A DNA stretch of 64,000 nucleotides, from NCBI RefSeq assembly GCF_003626635.1, contig NZ_RAZT01000001.1:558001-622000 (forward strand). Direction: 5' to 3'. Below, piece by piece: positions 26,574 through 34,492 of the stretch. The notes beneath the pieces are model-generated. The model was not told the DNA's origin, made no database searches, and saw only the letters and a program-made list of their open reading frames with translations. A program made the position numbers and the translations under genes. Source of the DNA: Micromonospora musae. GTDB taxonomy: Bacteria; Actinomycetota; Actinomycetes; Mycobacteriales; Micromonosporaceae. Position 1 is the stretch's first letter. Each line of letters starts with the position of its first letter.

Positions 26574-29450
26574 CTACTCCCCCGACGGGATGCGGGCAAC
26601 CCCGGCGGAGGCGTCACCTGTCGTCGTGTCGGTCACCATGAGCCCCGCCCAGGCGAGTGGGTTGACCCGGGTCGGATCGACGCCGACGGCGAGCGGTGCG
26701 GCGGCGGCGATGTCCCGGAGGGCGGCTCCGCTGGGGAGACGCCGGTAGATGTGACTCATCAGCCGCCCCGTCGGCCCGTCCGGTAGACGCCACAGCCCGG
26801 ACAGGACGGTGGTGGCGCCGGCCGCCAGACACGCCGCGATCATCCCGGTGGCGTCGCTGCCCGCGTCGGCGCCGGAGTAGCAGGCCGGGGCCAGGACGGT
26901 CCGCGGTACCCGGGCGGTGAGCAGGCGTGCGGACGAGATACCGCGCTCGCCGTGGAGCTGGAACTCGAACTCCAGGCCGTGTCCTCGGCCGTGGGTGGCG
27001 AGGATCAGCACGTCATGGCGGCCGGTGGCCAGCTCGTTGAGCAGCTCGTCCCGGCTGCCCGCGACGGTCAGGTCGACCTCGCCGGACTCGTGCATCCTCG
27101 TCAGCAGTTGCCGTTCCCGCTGCGCCCCGGCCAGCCGCGGATGGAAGTAACCCAGCAGCGCGGGCCGCGTAGGAGCCTCGGCCGGCGGGTTACCGATCAA
27201 GCGGAGCAGGGGAAGCCGGTTGACGGTGGCGTTGGAGATCACGGCGACGCCGTCGGCGAGCGGGAGGGCGGGGAAGGGCATCGCGCGCAGCGGTCCGTCG
27301 GCGCAGATGACCAACCGGTGCCGATCCGGTGCGCCCACCGGTGTGGACCGCATCCAATCCCGGAGCTGCTCGGGCAGCAAGGTCTTGGCGATCTCGTGTC
27401 GGGTCGACTCCCAGAGTTCCCCGAAGGCTCTCGCGGAGTCCGCGCTGCGGGTGGCCGCCCCGCTGCGAAGCTGGTCGAGCACGGTCGCCGCGGCGCCGAC
27501 CAGCTGGAACTCCTGGATCCTCGGGGCCTCACCCGGCACCCGGAAGACCAGGTGTCCCGCGTAGTCGGCGGTGCCGCTGTCGGCGACCGTGAGGGACAGC
27601 AGGCCGTCCTGCCCGCAGCGGTCGAGGAGATCGGTGCCGGCGATGGGGGTCGGCACGTACAGCTCGGCGAAGGTGCCGCCGATGAGGTCGGTGAGCCGGC
27701 TCGTCAGCGTCACCTGTTCGTCCTTGAGCGTGCCGGTCAGGACGTCGATCTCGCCGAGCTGTCCGGCGTGCGCGGGGTCTGCGATGTGGGCGAGGGTGTG
27801 CCGCACCTCGTCGGCCCGGTCGGCCACCTCCCGCAGCTGCGGCGGCATCGCGGTCTTCGTCGCGGAGAGTACGCCCACCAACGTGTCCTCGCGCTGGGCC
27901 TCGGCGACCTCGATCCCCGCGAGCCCCGCCTGACTGGCTGCCGCGCTGGCCGCGAGCGTCTCCATGAGGCCGGCGAAGCTGCTCCGCTTGGTGGCCAGCA
28001 GTCCTCGTCGCTGAGCCAGCCGACCGACGTGCCCACTGAGCAGATGCAGGTCCCGCACCGCGGCCCGGACCCGGGCCACCGCGACCGTCACGTGGCCGCT
28101 TCGGGCCGCGACATCGGCGGCGAGCCCGTACACGTCGGCGGCGACCTCGGGCGTCCCGATGTTCGCCAGCAGCGCGACCATCGCGTCGGCGGCGGCGTCG
28201 GCCCGGTCGAGCTGACCGTCCGCGCAGAGAGCCGCCGCTTCCACCTGCCGCATCTGGAGGTCCGCCAGCGGGTCGGTGAACGGTTGGCCACCGGCGATCG
28301 AGAGCTGCCGAAGCGCTTCGCTGACGTCGCCGCGGGTGAGCGCGACATCGGCGAGCAGCGTGGAGGTCGCCTGCGCGACGCTCAGCGCGTGCGCCGCCTC
28401 TCCCATCTCCCGGATCGTCGTCAGCTCCTCCACCAGGAGGTCGAGGTCCCCGTCCGCCGCGCGGATCTTGGCCACCTCGAAGACGGTCAGGGCCAGGACC
28501 TTGACGAGGTACGCCACGTGCGTGGTGGTGAGGATGACCTCGCGGTACCGCTCGTCCCCGGCCAGCGTCATCACCGCGTCGACGCAGTTCCGGGCGTCGT
28601 CCCGCTCGCCGACGGTGTGGTGCAGACCGGCTCGGGTGGCGGCGGCCGCGATGAAGACCGACAGGTCCTGCCGCTGCCCGGCGGCCTCGAGGACGGAGTC
28701 ACAACCGGCGGCGGCCTCGGCGAGGCGTCCCCGCAGCATGTCCAGCCACGCCAACCCGAGCACGGCCTGGTCGCGGTAGTGATCGGTCTCCTTCGTCAGG
28801 TTCATGCCGAAGCCGCCGACCCGCTGGCGCAACCGGGTCGCCGCCTCGATGGCCGTGCGGTACGCCCGAGTGCTGCCGGCCAGATCGCTACGGGTCGCGC
28901 AGAGCTCTCCCTCGATGAAGTGCAGCTGGACGCCGACCACGTCCGCCTCGGGCGCCCGGGTCCTGCGCAGCAGCTCCAGACCTCGCGTCACGGATTCCGT
29001 CGCGTCCTGCGGTCTGCCGAGCAGCACCTGGGCACGGGCGCAGACCATCCAGCCCATCGCCGCGTCCACGTACCGACGGCGGCGCTCACCGTCCTGCGCG
29101 GCGTGCGCCCCCGCGTCGACCGCCTCCGCGTACCGCAGGTTGTCGAACGCCACCAGCGCCGAGACGAGCAGCCGGTCGCTCCCGACGCCGGCGGCCCCGA
29201 TCAGTACGACGGTGTACCCGAAGGCGGCGACGAGCGCCCACCATGGGGCGTCGAGCAGGTGAGCCACCCCCAGCAGCCCTGCGGCGAGGAAGAGTTCGAG
29301 GCGTTGCGCCGACGCCTTCGTGGGCCGCCGTTGGCCGATCACGACGCTGGCGACCACCGGGATCGCGGGCAGCCAACCGGCGGCCCGCCAGGTCGCCCAG
29401 GCCAGGAGGAGCATCGGCGTCCACCGGATCAGCAGACCGGCCGAGCGCAT
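26574..29450 (-). CDS. Membrane-anchored CHAT domain protease with TPR-like region
   Basis: A 958-residue protein. The N-terminus has two or three hydrophobic segments (about 8-22, 27-38, 52-87), so it is likely membrane-anchored. Residues 95-500 are Ala-rich helical pairs (for example ALGLAWLDMLRGRLAEAAAG) that look like degenerate TPR repeats. The C-terminal CHAT domain (about 640-958) is of the caspase/separase clan, with DVLILATHGRGHG (His820) and VLAPACYSGADAGS (Cys857) as the catalytic dyad, and SGLWRLPDGPTGRLMSHIY downstream. It is the third gene of a tight operon, five bases after a 59-codon gene. CHAT proteases can serve in programmed proteolysis and phage defence; what triggers this one, and its target, are unknown. 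Confidence 0.85.
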   Translation of the reverse strand: MRSAGLLIRWTPMLLLAWATWRAAGWLPAIPVVASVVIGQRRPTKASAQRLELFLAAGLLGVAHLLDAPWWALVAAFGYTVVLIGAAGVGSDRLLVSALVAFDNLRYAEAVDAGAHAAQDGERRRRYVDAAMGWMVCARAQVLLGRPQDATESVTRGLELLRRTRAPEADVVGVQLHFIEGELCATRSDLAGSTRAYRTAIEAATRLRQRVGGFGMNLTKETDHYRDQAVLGLAWLDMLRGRLAEAAAGCDSVLEAAGQRQDLSVFIAAAATRAGLHHTVGERDDARNCVDAVMTLAGDERYREVILTTTHVAYLVKVLALTVFEVAKIRAADGDLDLLVEELTTIREMGEAAHALSVAQATSTLLADVALTRGDVSEALRQLSIAGGQPFTDPLADLQMRQVEAAALCADGQLDRADAAADAMVALLANIGTPEVAADVYGLAADVAARSGHVTVAVARVRAAVRDLHLLSGHVGRLAQRRGLLATKRSSFAGLMETLAASAAASQAGLAGIEVAEAQREDTLVGVLSATKTAMPPQLREVADRADEVRHTLAHIADPAHAGQLGEIDVLTGTLKDEQVTLTSRLTDLIGGTFAELYVPTPIAGTDLLDRCGQDGLLSLTVADSGTADYAGHLVFRVPGEAPRIQEFQLVGAAATVLDQLRSGAATRSADSARAFGELWESTRHEIAKTLLPEQLRDWMRSTPVGAPDRHRLVICADGPLRAMPFPALPLADGVAVISNATVNRLPLLRLIGNPPAEAPTRPALLGYFHPRLAGAQRERQLLTRMHESGEVDLTVAGSRDELLNELATGRHDVLILATHGRGHGLEFEFQLHGERGISSARLLTARVPRTVLAPACYSGADAGSDATGMIAACLAAGATTVLSGLWRLPDGPTGRLMSHIYRRLPSGAALRDIAAAAPLAVGVDPTRVNPLAWAGLMVTDTTTGDASAGVARIPSGE

Positions 29451-29455
29451 CCCGC

Positions 29456-29635
29456 CTACTCGTCGACCGGCGGCGGAACCGGTTCGGGCAGCTCGGTGGC
29501 GGTCGGTGGGGGCACCTCGGGGTCGACGAGCTGTTGTCCGCCGCGGAAGTCGTCGAAATCGAAGTCGGAGAAGTCGGCGAAGCCCGCGTCCGGGTCATCG
29601 TTGAAGCCGGGAGTTCCACGAGCGTCGGGTTCCAC
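29456..29635 (-). CDS. 59-residue acidic, Pro-rich peptide in the CHAT operon
   Basis: A short gene between the DUF6338-like gene (2 bp away) and the CHAT gene (5 bp away), with GTG start at 29635 and GAGAGGAG upstream. The product is strongly acidic and has a repetitive core FADFSDFDFDDF followed by a Pro/Glu-rich tail (VPPPTATELPEPVPPPVDE). It has no signal or membrane segment and is probably disordered. I know no family. The tight spacing and good ribosome binding site suggest a real gene and a functional partner of the protease, perhaps an inhibitor, adaptor or substrate; that is inference. Confidence 0.6.
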   Translation of the reverse strand: MEPDARGTPGFNDDPDAGFADFSDFDFDDFRGGQQLVDPEVPPPTATELPEPVPPPVDE

Positions 29636-29637
29636 GA

Positions 29638-30381
29638 CTACTCCTCTCGGGTGGGGGTCGGTTGGGCGGGCAGGTTCACGCTCTCGGGGGTCGCCGGCTC
29701 CGGTGCCGTCCGGTACGTGACCGTCAGCAGGACGATCCGTCGAGCGCTGATCGCGACCGCGCCGATGTTCGTCAACGGGTACGTCTGCTGGGCGCCCTTC
29801 GGGCGGTAGACCAGGGGGTGGTCCGGATCGTGCCGCAGCGACAGATCCCGGTCGGCGATCTCGTCGGAGACGCGGCTGAAGCTGTGCAGCCGCCCGGCGA
29901 CGTACGAGCCGTCGTCGAGGTAGCAGCCCACGTACTTCGGAAGATCCGAGTGCTCCCGCAGCAGCAACCACCAGGAGGACTGCTGTGGATCGGCGTTCCG
30001 CCGCAGGTTGCCGAGGCGGGTGTTCGGGCGCAGCCAGCGGTGCCACGGACGCGCCGCCACGAAGTAGGCCCAGAGGCAGGCCAGCGCCATTCCTCCCACA
30101 GCCCACCCGGTGACGAGCCACGGCTTCGCGATCACGTACTCCCTCGGCGTACGCAGCAACGCCGCGAGGTCCGGCGCCCGCACGGGCAGGGTCGACCAGA
30201 CCGAGGCCAGGATCAGACCAGCGAAGCCGTCGGCGGCCACGCCGACGAAGAGGACGGACATGGTCTCGCGAAGCGGTGACCTCGTCCGTTGCGGGATGTC
30301 CCGCTCGCGGCGCCGTTCGTAGAGGTATCCGGGCAGCAGCAGGGCGACGAAGATCACGACTCCCAACACGGTCGCGGGCAT
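29638..30381 (-). CDS. DUF6338-like membrane protein
   Basis: A 247-residue membrane protein starting at an ATG with GAGGAG upstream. The N-terminus is a membrane segment without basic leader (MPATVLGVVIFVALLLPGYL), and two more hydrophobic segments lie around 38-57 and 78-105. The soluble C-terminal part has YLDDGSYVAGRLHSFSRVSD and DRDLSLRHD, a beta-rich region resembling the RNase-toxin-associated/SH3-like C-termini seen in DUF6338 proteins. That family name is a pattern-based guess. It leads the operon with the acidic peptide and the CHAT protease and may be its membrane receptor or scaffold. A divergent secreted ThuA gene lies 264 bp upstream. Confidence 0.7.
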   Translation of the reverse strand: MPATVLGVVIFVALLLPGYLYERRRERDIPQRTRSPLRETMSVLFVGVAADGFAGLILASVWSTLPVRAPDLAALLRTPREYVIAKPWLVTGWAVGGMALACLWAYFVAARPWHRWLRPNTRLGNLRRNADPQQSSWWLLLREHSDLPKYVGCYLDDGSYVAGRLHSFSRVSDEIADRDLSLRHDPDHPLVYRPKGAQQTYPLTNIGAVAISARRIVLLTVTYRTAPEPATPESVNLPAQPTPTREE

Positions 30382-30551
30382 CGATCTCCTCGCAGCGGGG
30401 GCGGCACGTGCCCACGATGATGTCGGCACCGTCGGGCGGATCCGGCGTGCGGGTCGCGTTTCCGACAGCAGCGTTGCGGCAGGGCGCTCGCCCGCCACCG
30501 GTACGCCCCGGTCGGCAGGTCGCAAGCTGCCCGATTCGTTCACGTCCGAGA

Positions 30552-30580
30552 TTGACCTGAGAATTATTCGGACATAGCCT
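30552..30580 (+). promoter_or_regulatory. Probable promoter of the ThuA-ricin gene
   Basis: TTGACC (30552-30557) and TAGCCT (30575-30580) are 17 bp apart, in an AT-richer patch 66 bp before the ATG at 30646. Confidence 0.45.
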
Positions 30581-30645
30581 GTCATCGATCGATGCGCCGC
30601 GTCCCGGCGCCCCGGCCAGCGCGACGACAACCGAGAGGACGCGCT

Positions 30646-31941
30646 ATGATCGCCCGTACCCGCCGCACCGTGATTCGAAGGTCGGCCCAGCTCCTCGCGC
30701 TCTGCCTGGCGCTGGTGACCGTCTTCGCCCCGCCCGCCCACGGCGCGGCCCGAGCCGCGGCCCCGGACTTCAACGTCATCGCCTTCTACAACGGCACCTG
30801 GGACCCGGCCCACATCAGCTTCGTCCGGGAAGCCAACCAGTGGTTCCCGCAGATCGCCGCGCAGAACAACTTCTCGTACACCGCCACCAACGACTGGAGC
30901 CGGCTGAACACCGCCAACCTGGCCCAGTACCAGGTGGTGATCTTCCTCGACGACCTGCCGCCGGCCGCCCAACGCCCGGCGTTCGAGCAGTACATGCGCG
31001 GCGGCGGGGCGTGGCTCGGCTTCCACGTCTCCGCGTACACCGACAACCCGGGCGGCTGGGACTGGTACCACAACCAGTTCCTCGGCAGCGGCGCGTTCCA
31101 GACCAACACCTGGGGGCCGACGACCGCCGTGCTGCGGGTCGAGAACGGCAGCCACCCGTCCACCTCCCGGCTGCCCGCCACCTTCACCTCGTCGGTGAGC
31201 GAGTGGTACAGCTGGAGCCGCGACCTGCGCACCAACCCGGCCATCGACGTCCTGGCCTCGGTCGACCCCAGCAGCTTCCCGCTCGGCACCGACCCGAACC
31301 AGACCTGGTACGGCGGCTACTACCCGATCATCTGGACGAACACCAACTACAAGATGCTGTACGCGAACTTCGGCCACAACGCGATGGACTACGCCCGGGA
31401 CGTGCCGCTGTCGTCCACCTTCGCCAGCGAGGTGCAGAACCGGTTCCTCATCGACGGTCTGCGCTGGCTCGGCGGCGGTGGCAGCACTCCCCCGCCCACC
31501 GACCCGATCTCCCCGACCGCCTGGTACAGCCTGACCAGCAAGGTCAGCGGCAAGTGCGTCGACGCCCGCGCGGCGGGCACCGCCAACGGCACGGCGATCC
31601 AGCAGTACACCTGCAACGCGTCCTTCGCCCAGCAGTACCAGTTCCAGCCCACCAGCGGCGGCTACCTGCGGGTGAACAACCGCAACAACAGCAGTCGCGT
31701 GCTCGACGTGACGAACGTGTCCACCGCCGACAACGCCCCGATCCAGCTCTGGACCTACAGCGGCGGCAACAACCAGCAGTGGCAGGCGGTGCCGGAGGCC
31801 GACGGCTACTACCGGCTCGTCAACCGGCACAGCGGCAAGTGCCTCGACGTGCCCGGCGGGTCCACCGCCGACAGCGTCCAACTGGTCCAGTACGCCTGCA
31901 ACGGCACCGCCGCCCAGTCGTTCCGGCTCGTGCAGCGATAG
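30646..31941 (+). CDS. Secreted ThuA-like domain protein with ricin-type (CBM13) lectin domain
   Basis: A 431-residue secreted protein. The ATG at 30646 has GAGAGGA upstream and opens a signal peptide (TRRTVIRRSAQLLALCLALV, cleavage near HGAARA). The ThuA-like GATase1-fold domain (about 45-285) has NVIAFYNGTWDPAHISFVRE, VVIFLDDLPPAAQRPAFEQY and RGGGAWLGFHVSAYTD, followed by a Pro-rich linker. The C-terminal beta-trefoil (about 300-431) has three repeats ending in QQYQF, NQQWQ and AQSFRL, with SGKCVDARA and SGKCLDVPG at the sugar-binding positions. It probably binds galactose-type glycans; ThuA domains have been linked to sugar metabolism but their reaction is unsettled. It ends at a bidirectional hairpin. 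Confidence 0.85.
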   Translation: MIARTRRTVIRRSAQLLALCLALVTVFAPPAHGAARAAAPDFNVIAFYNGTWDPAHISFVREANQWFPQIAAQNNFSYTATNDWSRLNTANLAQYQVVIFLDDLPPAAQRPAFEQYMRGGGAWLGFHVSAYTDNPGGWDWYHNQFLGSGAFQTNTWGPTTAVLRVENGSHPSTSRLPATFTSSVSEWYSWSRDLRTNPAIDVLASVDPSSFPLGTDPNQTWYGGYYPIIWTNTNYKMLYANFGHNAMDYARDVPLSSTFASEVQNRFLIDGLRWLGGGGSTPPPTDPISPTAWYSLTSKVSGKCVDARAAGTANGTAIQQYTCNASFAQQYQFQPTSGGYLRVNNRNNSSRVLDVTNVSTADNAPIQLWTYSGGNNQQWQAVPEADGYYRLVNRHSGKCLDVPGGSTADSVQLVQYACNGTAAQSFRLVQR

Positions 31942-31948
31942 GTCCGAC

Positions 31949-31988
31949 CGGTTGGTTGCCGGACACCCTGTTGCCCGGCAACCAACCG
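31949..31988. terminator. Bidirectional terminator hairpin
   Basis: Perfect 14-bp arms (CGGTTGGTTGCCGG at 31949-31962, complement at 31975-31988, 12-nt loop) between convergent genes ending at 31941 and 31998. Confidence 0.75.
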
Positions 31989-31997
31989 CGGATCCGC

Positions 31998-32837
31998 CTA
32001 GCCGAGGAACTCGGTGAGCGCCCGGACGAGGTCGTCGGGGCGCTCCTCGGCGAGATAGTGACCGGCGTCGGGAATCTCCAGGAACCGGATGTCCGTCGCC
32101 TTGCCCGCCAGCGCCAACGGCATGGCCTGGTAGTAGAGGCTGCCGAGGGCGAGGACCGGCACGGAGAGGGCGCCGTACGTCTGCATGTCCTCGATGTCCT
32201 GCGGAAACGCCTGGTACCAGCCGTTGGCGGCGCGGATCGCGCCGGGCTGGTCGTACGCCGCGGCGTAGACCGCCCGACTCTGCTCGTCGATGGCGTCCCG
32301 GTCTCGGGCCATCTGGTCGACGCACCAGTCGATGAGCAGCCGGGCCCGGCCGGCGAGCAGACGCTCCGGCAGCTCCTTGACCTGGTTGAAGGCGAACCAC
32401 CACAGGTGGGGCTGCCCGGCCTGGGGCAGCACGGTGAACTGGTAGAAGAACGTGTCCGGGTGCGGCACCTCGATCATCGCGAGCTTCCGCGTGAGGTCGG
32501 GGTGGTTGGCGGCGAAGCTGAAGGCGACCATCGCGCCGATGTCCGTACCGGCGATGTTGACGCTTTCGTAGCCGAGCTTGCGGACCAGCTCCGCCACGTC
32601 GCGCGCCATGGTCTTTTTGTCGTACCCGGTCTCCGGCTTGCCGGAGTCGCCCATGCCGCGCAGATCGACGGCGATCACCCGGTACCGCTCGGCCAGCAGC
32701 GGCATGACCTTGTGGAACTCCCACCAGGTCAGCGGCCAGCCGGGCAGCAGGAGCAGGGGCTCGCCGGTTCCGCCCGAGACGTAGTGCAGCCTGACGCCGT
32801 TGACCTCGGCGTAGCCCTCTTCGAACCCGACGAGCAT
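31998..32837 (-). CDS. Alpha/beta hydrolase with Asp nucleophile (epoxide hydrolase/dehalogenase-like)
   Basis: A 279-residue cytoplasmic hydrolase. LLLLPGWPLTWWEFHKVM carries the oxyanion HGWP-type loop; YRVIAVDLRGMGDSGKP is the standard strand; the nucleophile elbow is NIAGTDIGAMVAF, with Asp99 as nucleophile; and PDAGHYLAEERPDDL near the end supplies the catalytic His. An Asp nucleophile suits epoxide hydrolases and haloalkane/fluoroacetate dehalogenases instead of esterases. It is divergent from a TetR gene, and two copies of a near-identical operator lie between them. Substrate unknown. Confidence 0.88.
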   Translation of the reverse strand: MLVGFEEGYAEVNGVRLHYVSGGTGEPLLLLPGWPLTWWEFHKVMPLLAERYRVIAVDLRGMGDSGKPETGYDKKTMARDVAELVRKLGYESVNIAGTDIGAMVAFSFAANHPDLTRKLAMIEVPHPDTFFYQFTVLPQAGQPHLWWFAFNQVKELPERLLAGRARLLIDWCVDQMARDRDAIDEQSRAVYAAAYDQPGAIRAANGWYQAFPQDIEDMQTYGALSVPVLALGSLYYQAMPLALAGKATDIRFLEIPDAGHYLAEERPDDLVRALTEFLG

Positions 32838-32855
32838 CTGCTTCCCCCAGAATGT

Positions 32856-32908
32856 GAATGCGCGTTCTCAATGCGTCGCCCACCGTAGCGCAATGTGTAC
32901 GCGCGTTC
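32856..32908. promoter_or_regulatory. Two TetR-type operators between hydrolase and TetR genes
   Basis: GAATGCGCGTTC (32856-32867) and GTACGCGCGTTC (32897-32908) each differ by one base from the perfect palindrome GAACGCGCGTTC and start 41 bp apart, about four helical turns. They occupy the 94-bp divergent promoter region. Autoregulation and control of the hydrolase is the obvious inference. Confidence 0.65.
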
Positions 32909-32931
32909 AAATAAGAGCTATCCTGGCGCTC

Positions 32932-33537
32932 ATGTCCAGACCACGGGGCTTCGTCGAGGCCGACGTCCTCGAACGTGCGATGCAGTACTTCTGGACAAAC
33001 GGGTACGAAGCGACCTCGATGAGCGCCCTCACCGGACACCTCGGGTTGCATCCCGGCAGCCTCTACCGCACCTTCACCGACAAGCACACCCTCTTCCTGC
33101 GGGCACTCGAGCACTACCGGGACACCCACACCCGCCAGCTGGCGCCGACGCTGCTCGCGGGCGGCCCGGTCCTGCCCCGCATCCGCAAGGTCCTGATCGA
33201 CTACCTCGACGCCGCCGCCGACGAGTCCGTGCCGCGCGGGTGCATCGCGGTCAACACGGTCGGCGAACGGCTGCCCCGGGACGAAGCCGCCGGGCGGATC
33301 GTCCAGGAGATCCTGGCGCTGGTGGAGGACGGGTTCCGGCAGGGCCTGGAAGCCGCCGCGCGGCACGGTGAGATCCCCGCCGACACGGACGTCGCCACCG
33401 AGGCGACCATGCTGATGACCCTGCTCCAGGGCCTACAGGTCGTCGTCAAGGCCGAGCGGGACCCACGCCGGCTCACCCGGATGATCGACGCCGCGCTGAC
33501 CCGGCTCGCCGAGCCGGTGCGGCACGTCGACGCCTGA
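32932..33537 (+). CDS. TetR/AcrR family transcriptional regulator
   Basis: A 201-residue repressor. The ATG at 32932 starts MSRPRGFVEADVLERAMQYF, with WTNGYEATSMSALTGHLGLH and PGSLYRTFTDKHTLFLRALE forming the helix-turn-helix (about 5-55); frames starting further upstream would run through the operator region. The ligand-binding C-terminal half contains the segment RGCIAVNTVGE, typical of the group related to the TetR_C_16 family regulators. It is divergent from the Asp-nucleophile hydrolase and very probably controls it through the paired operators. Its stop is 6 bp from the stop of the convergent esterase. Confidence 0.92.
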   Translation: MSRPRGFVEADVLERAMQYFWTNGYEATSMSALTGHLGLHPGSLYRTFTDKHTLFLRALEHYRDTHTRQLAPTLLAGGPVLPRIRKVLIDYLDAAADESVPRGCIAVNTVGERLPRDEAAGRIVQEILALVEDGFRQGLEAAARHGEIPADTDVATEATMLMTLLQGLQVVVKAERDPRRLTRMIDAALTRLAEPVRHVDA

Positions 33538-33543
33538 CTTCGT

Positions 33544-34371
33544 TCAGTGCCCCTTGAACACGTCGTCCAGGAAATCGGCGCTCGCCTCGATGAGGCCACC
33601 GATGTCCGAGCAGCCGACGAAGCAGTGGTCGGCGCCGGGCACCGGGTGCAGATCGCAGCGCACGCCCTGGGCGCGTAACGCCTCGGCCAGCCGTTCGCTC
33701 TGCTCGAACGGGACCAGCTGATCGTTCGTGCCGTGCATGTTGAGAAACGGCGGCGCCCCCGCGTGCACGCGGTGCAGCGGACTCGCCCAGGCGGCGAGGT
33801 CACGCCGCTCGGCGGGTGGCCCACCGAGCAGCAGCGCCGGCGGGGTGAACGGATACGGGTCACCGGGAGGGGTGACCAGGTCGATCACGCCGTACCAGTT
33901 CACCACCGCCTGGATCGCCGTGTCACCCTCGCCGACCAGTCCGGCCATCGCGGCCAGGTGACCTCCGGCCGACTCACCCAGCACGGCGAACCTGCCCGGG
34001 TCCAGCCGCAACTGGCGCCGGTGGTGGCGCAACCACCGGATCGCCGACTGCACATCGATCAGCTGGGCCGGGTACTGCGCCTCGAGGGAGAGCCGGTAGT
34101 CCACGTCGGCGACCGCGTAGCCACGAGCGAGCAGCCGTTCGTGGAAGCCGAACGGCGCGACGGAATCGGGCAACCCCACGCGGCTGCCCTCCTGCCAGCC
34201 GCCGCCGTGCACCCACAACACCACCGGGAAGGGACCCGCTCCGGGTGGGAGATGCAGGTCGAGGTGCAGCGGTCGAAAGCCCGTCGGTGCGGAGACCGTG
34301 CAGTTGGCGTACGTCACCGTGGGTCGCTTCGCGGGCGGCGGCCAGAACTCAGTCACGACAGGCGATCCCAT
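33544..34371 (-). CDS. Alpha/beta hydrolase, esterase of the HSL/BD-FAE type
   Basis: A 275-residue esterase from the ATG at 34371; a GTG at 34404 would add 11 residues, and neither has a perfect ribosome binding site. VVLWVHGGGWQEGSRVG is the HGGGW oxyanion motif; RFAVLGESAGGHLAAMAG carries the nucleophile Ser; GTNDQLVPFEQSERLAEAL the Asp; and PGADHCFVG the His. No signal peptide is seen. It would hydrolyse short-chain esters or carbamates, substrate unknown. It is preceded on the same strand by the secreted hydrolase, but a hairpin separates the two, so it is probably transcribed alone. Confidence 0.87.
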   Translation of the reverse strand: MGSPVVTEFWPPPAKRPTVTYANCTVSAPTGFRPLHLDLHLPPGAGPFPVVLWVHGGGWQEGSRVGLPDSVAPFGFHERLLARGYAVADVDYRLSLEAQYPAQLIDVQSAIRWLRHHRRQLRLDPGRFAVLGESAGGHLAAMAGLVGEGDTAIQAVVNWYGVIDLVTPPGDPYPFTPPALLLGGPPAERRDLAAWASPLHRVHAGAPPFLNMHGTNDQLVPFEQSERLAEALRAQGVRCDLHPVPGADHCFVGCSDIGGLIEASADFLDDVFKGH

Positions 34372-34434
34372 CCTCGGCGTGCTCCCGGAGCCATCGACGC
34401 ACACGATACCGAGCGGGCCGGTGTCGGCGCTGCC

Positions 34435-34474
34435 TCGCGGCGTCCGGTGGCACTCGTACCACCGGACGCCGCGA
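34435..34474 (-). terminator. Terminator hairpin of the secreted hydrolase gene
   Basis: Perfect 16-bp arms (34435-34450 and 34459-34474, 8-nt loop), 18 bp past the stop at 34493. Confidence 0.7.
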
Positions 34475-34492
34475 CCCGACCCGTCGCAATGG

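Noticed and set aside
26952..29720. A 922-codon plus-strand frame
   Set aside because: It is antisense to the CHAT gene, which has a catalytic dyad and operon context.
29638..33366. A 1242-codon open frame on the minus strand
   Set aside because: Only its last 248 codons are the DUF6338-like gene. The rest runs antisense through the ThuA-ricin gene and over the hydrolase and TetR genes, an effect of high GC.
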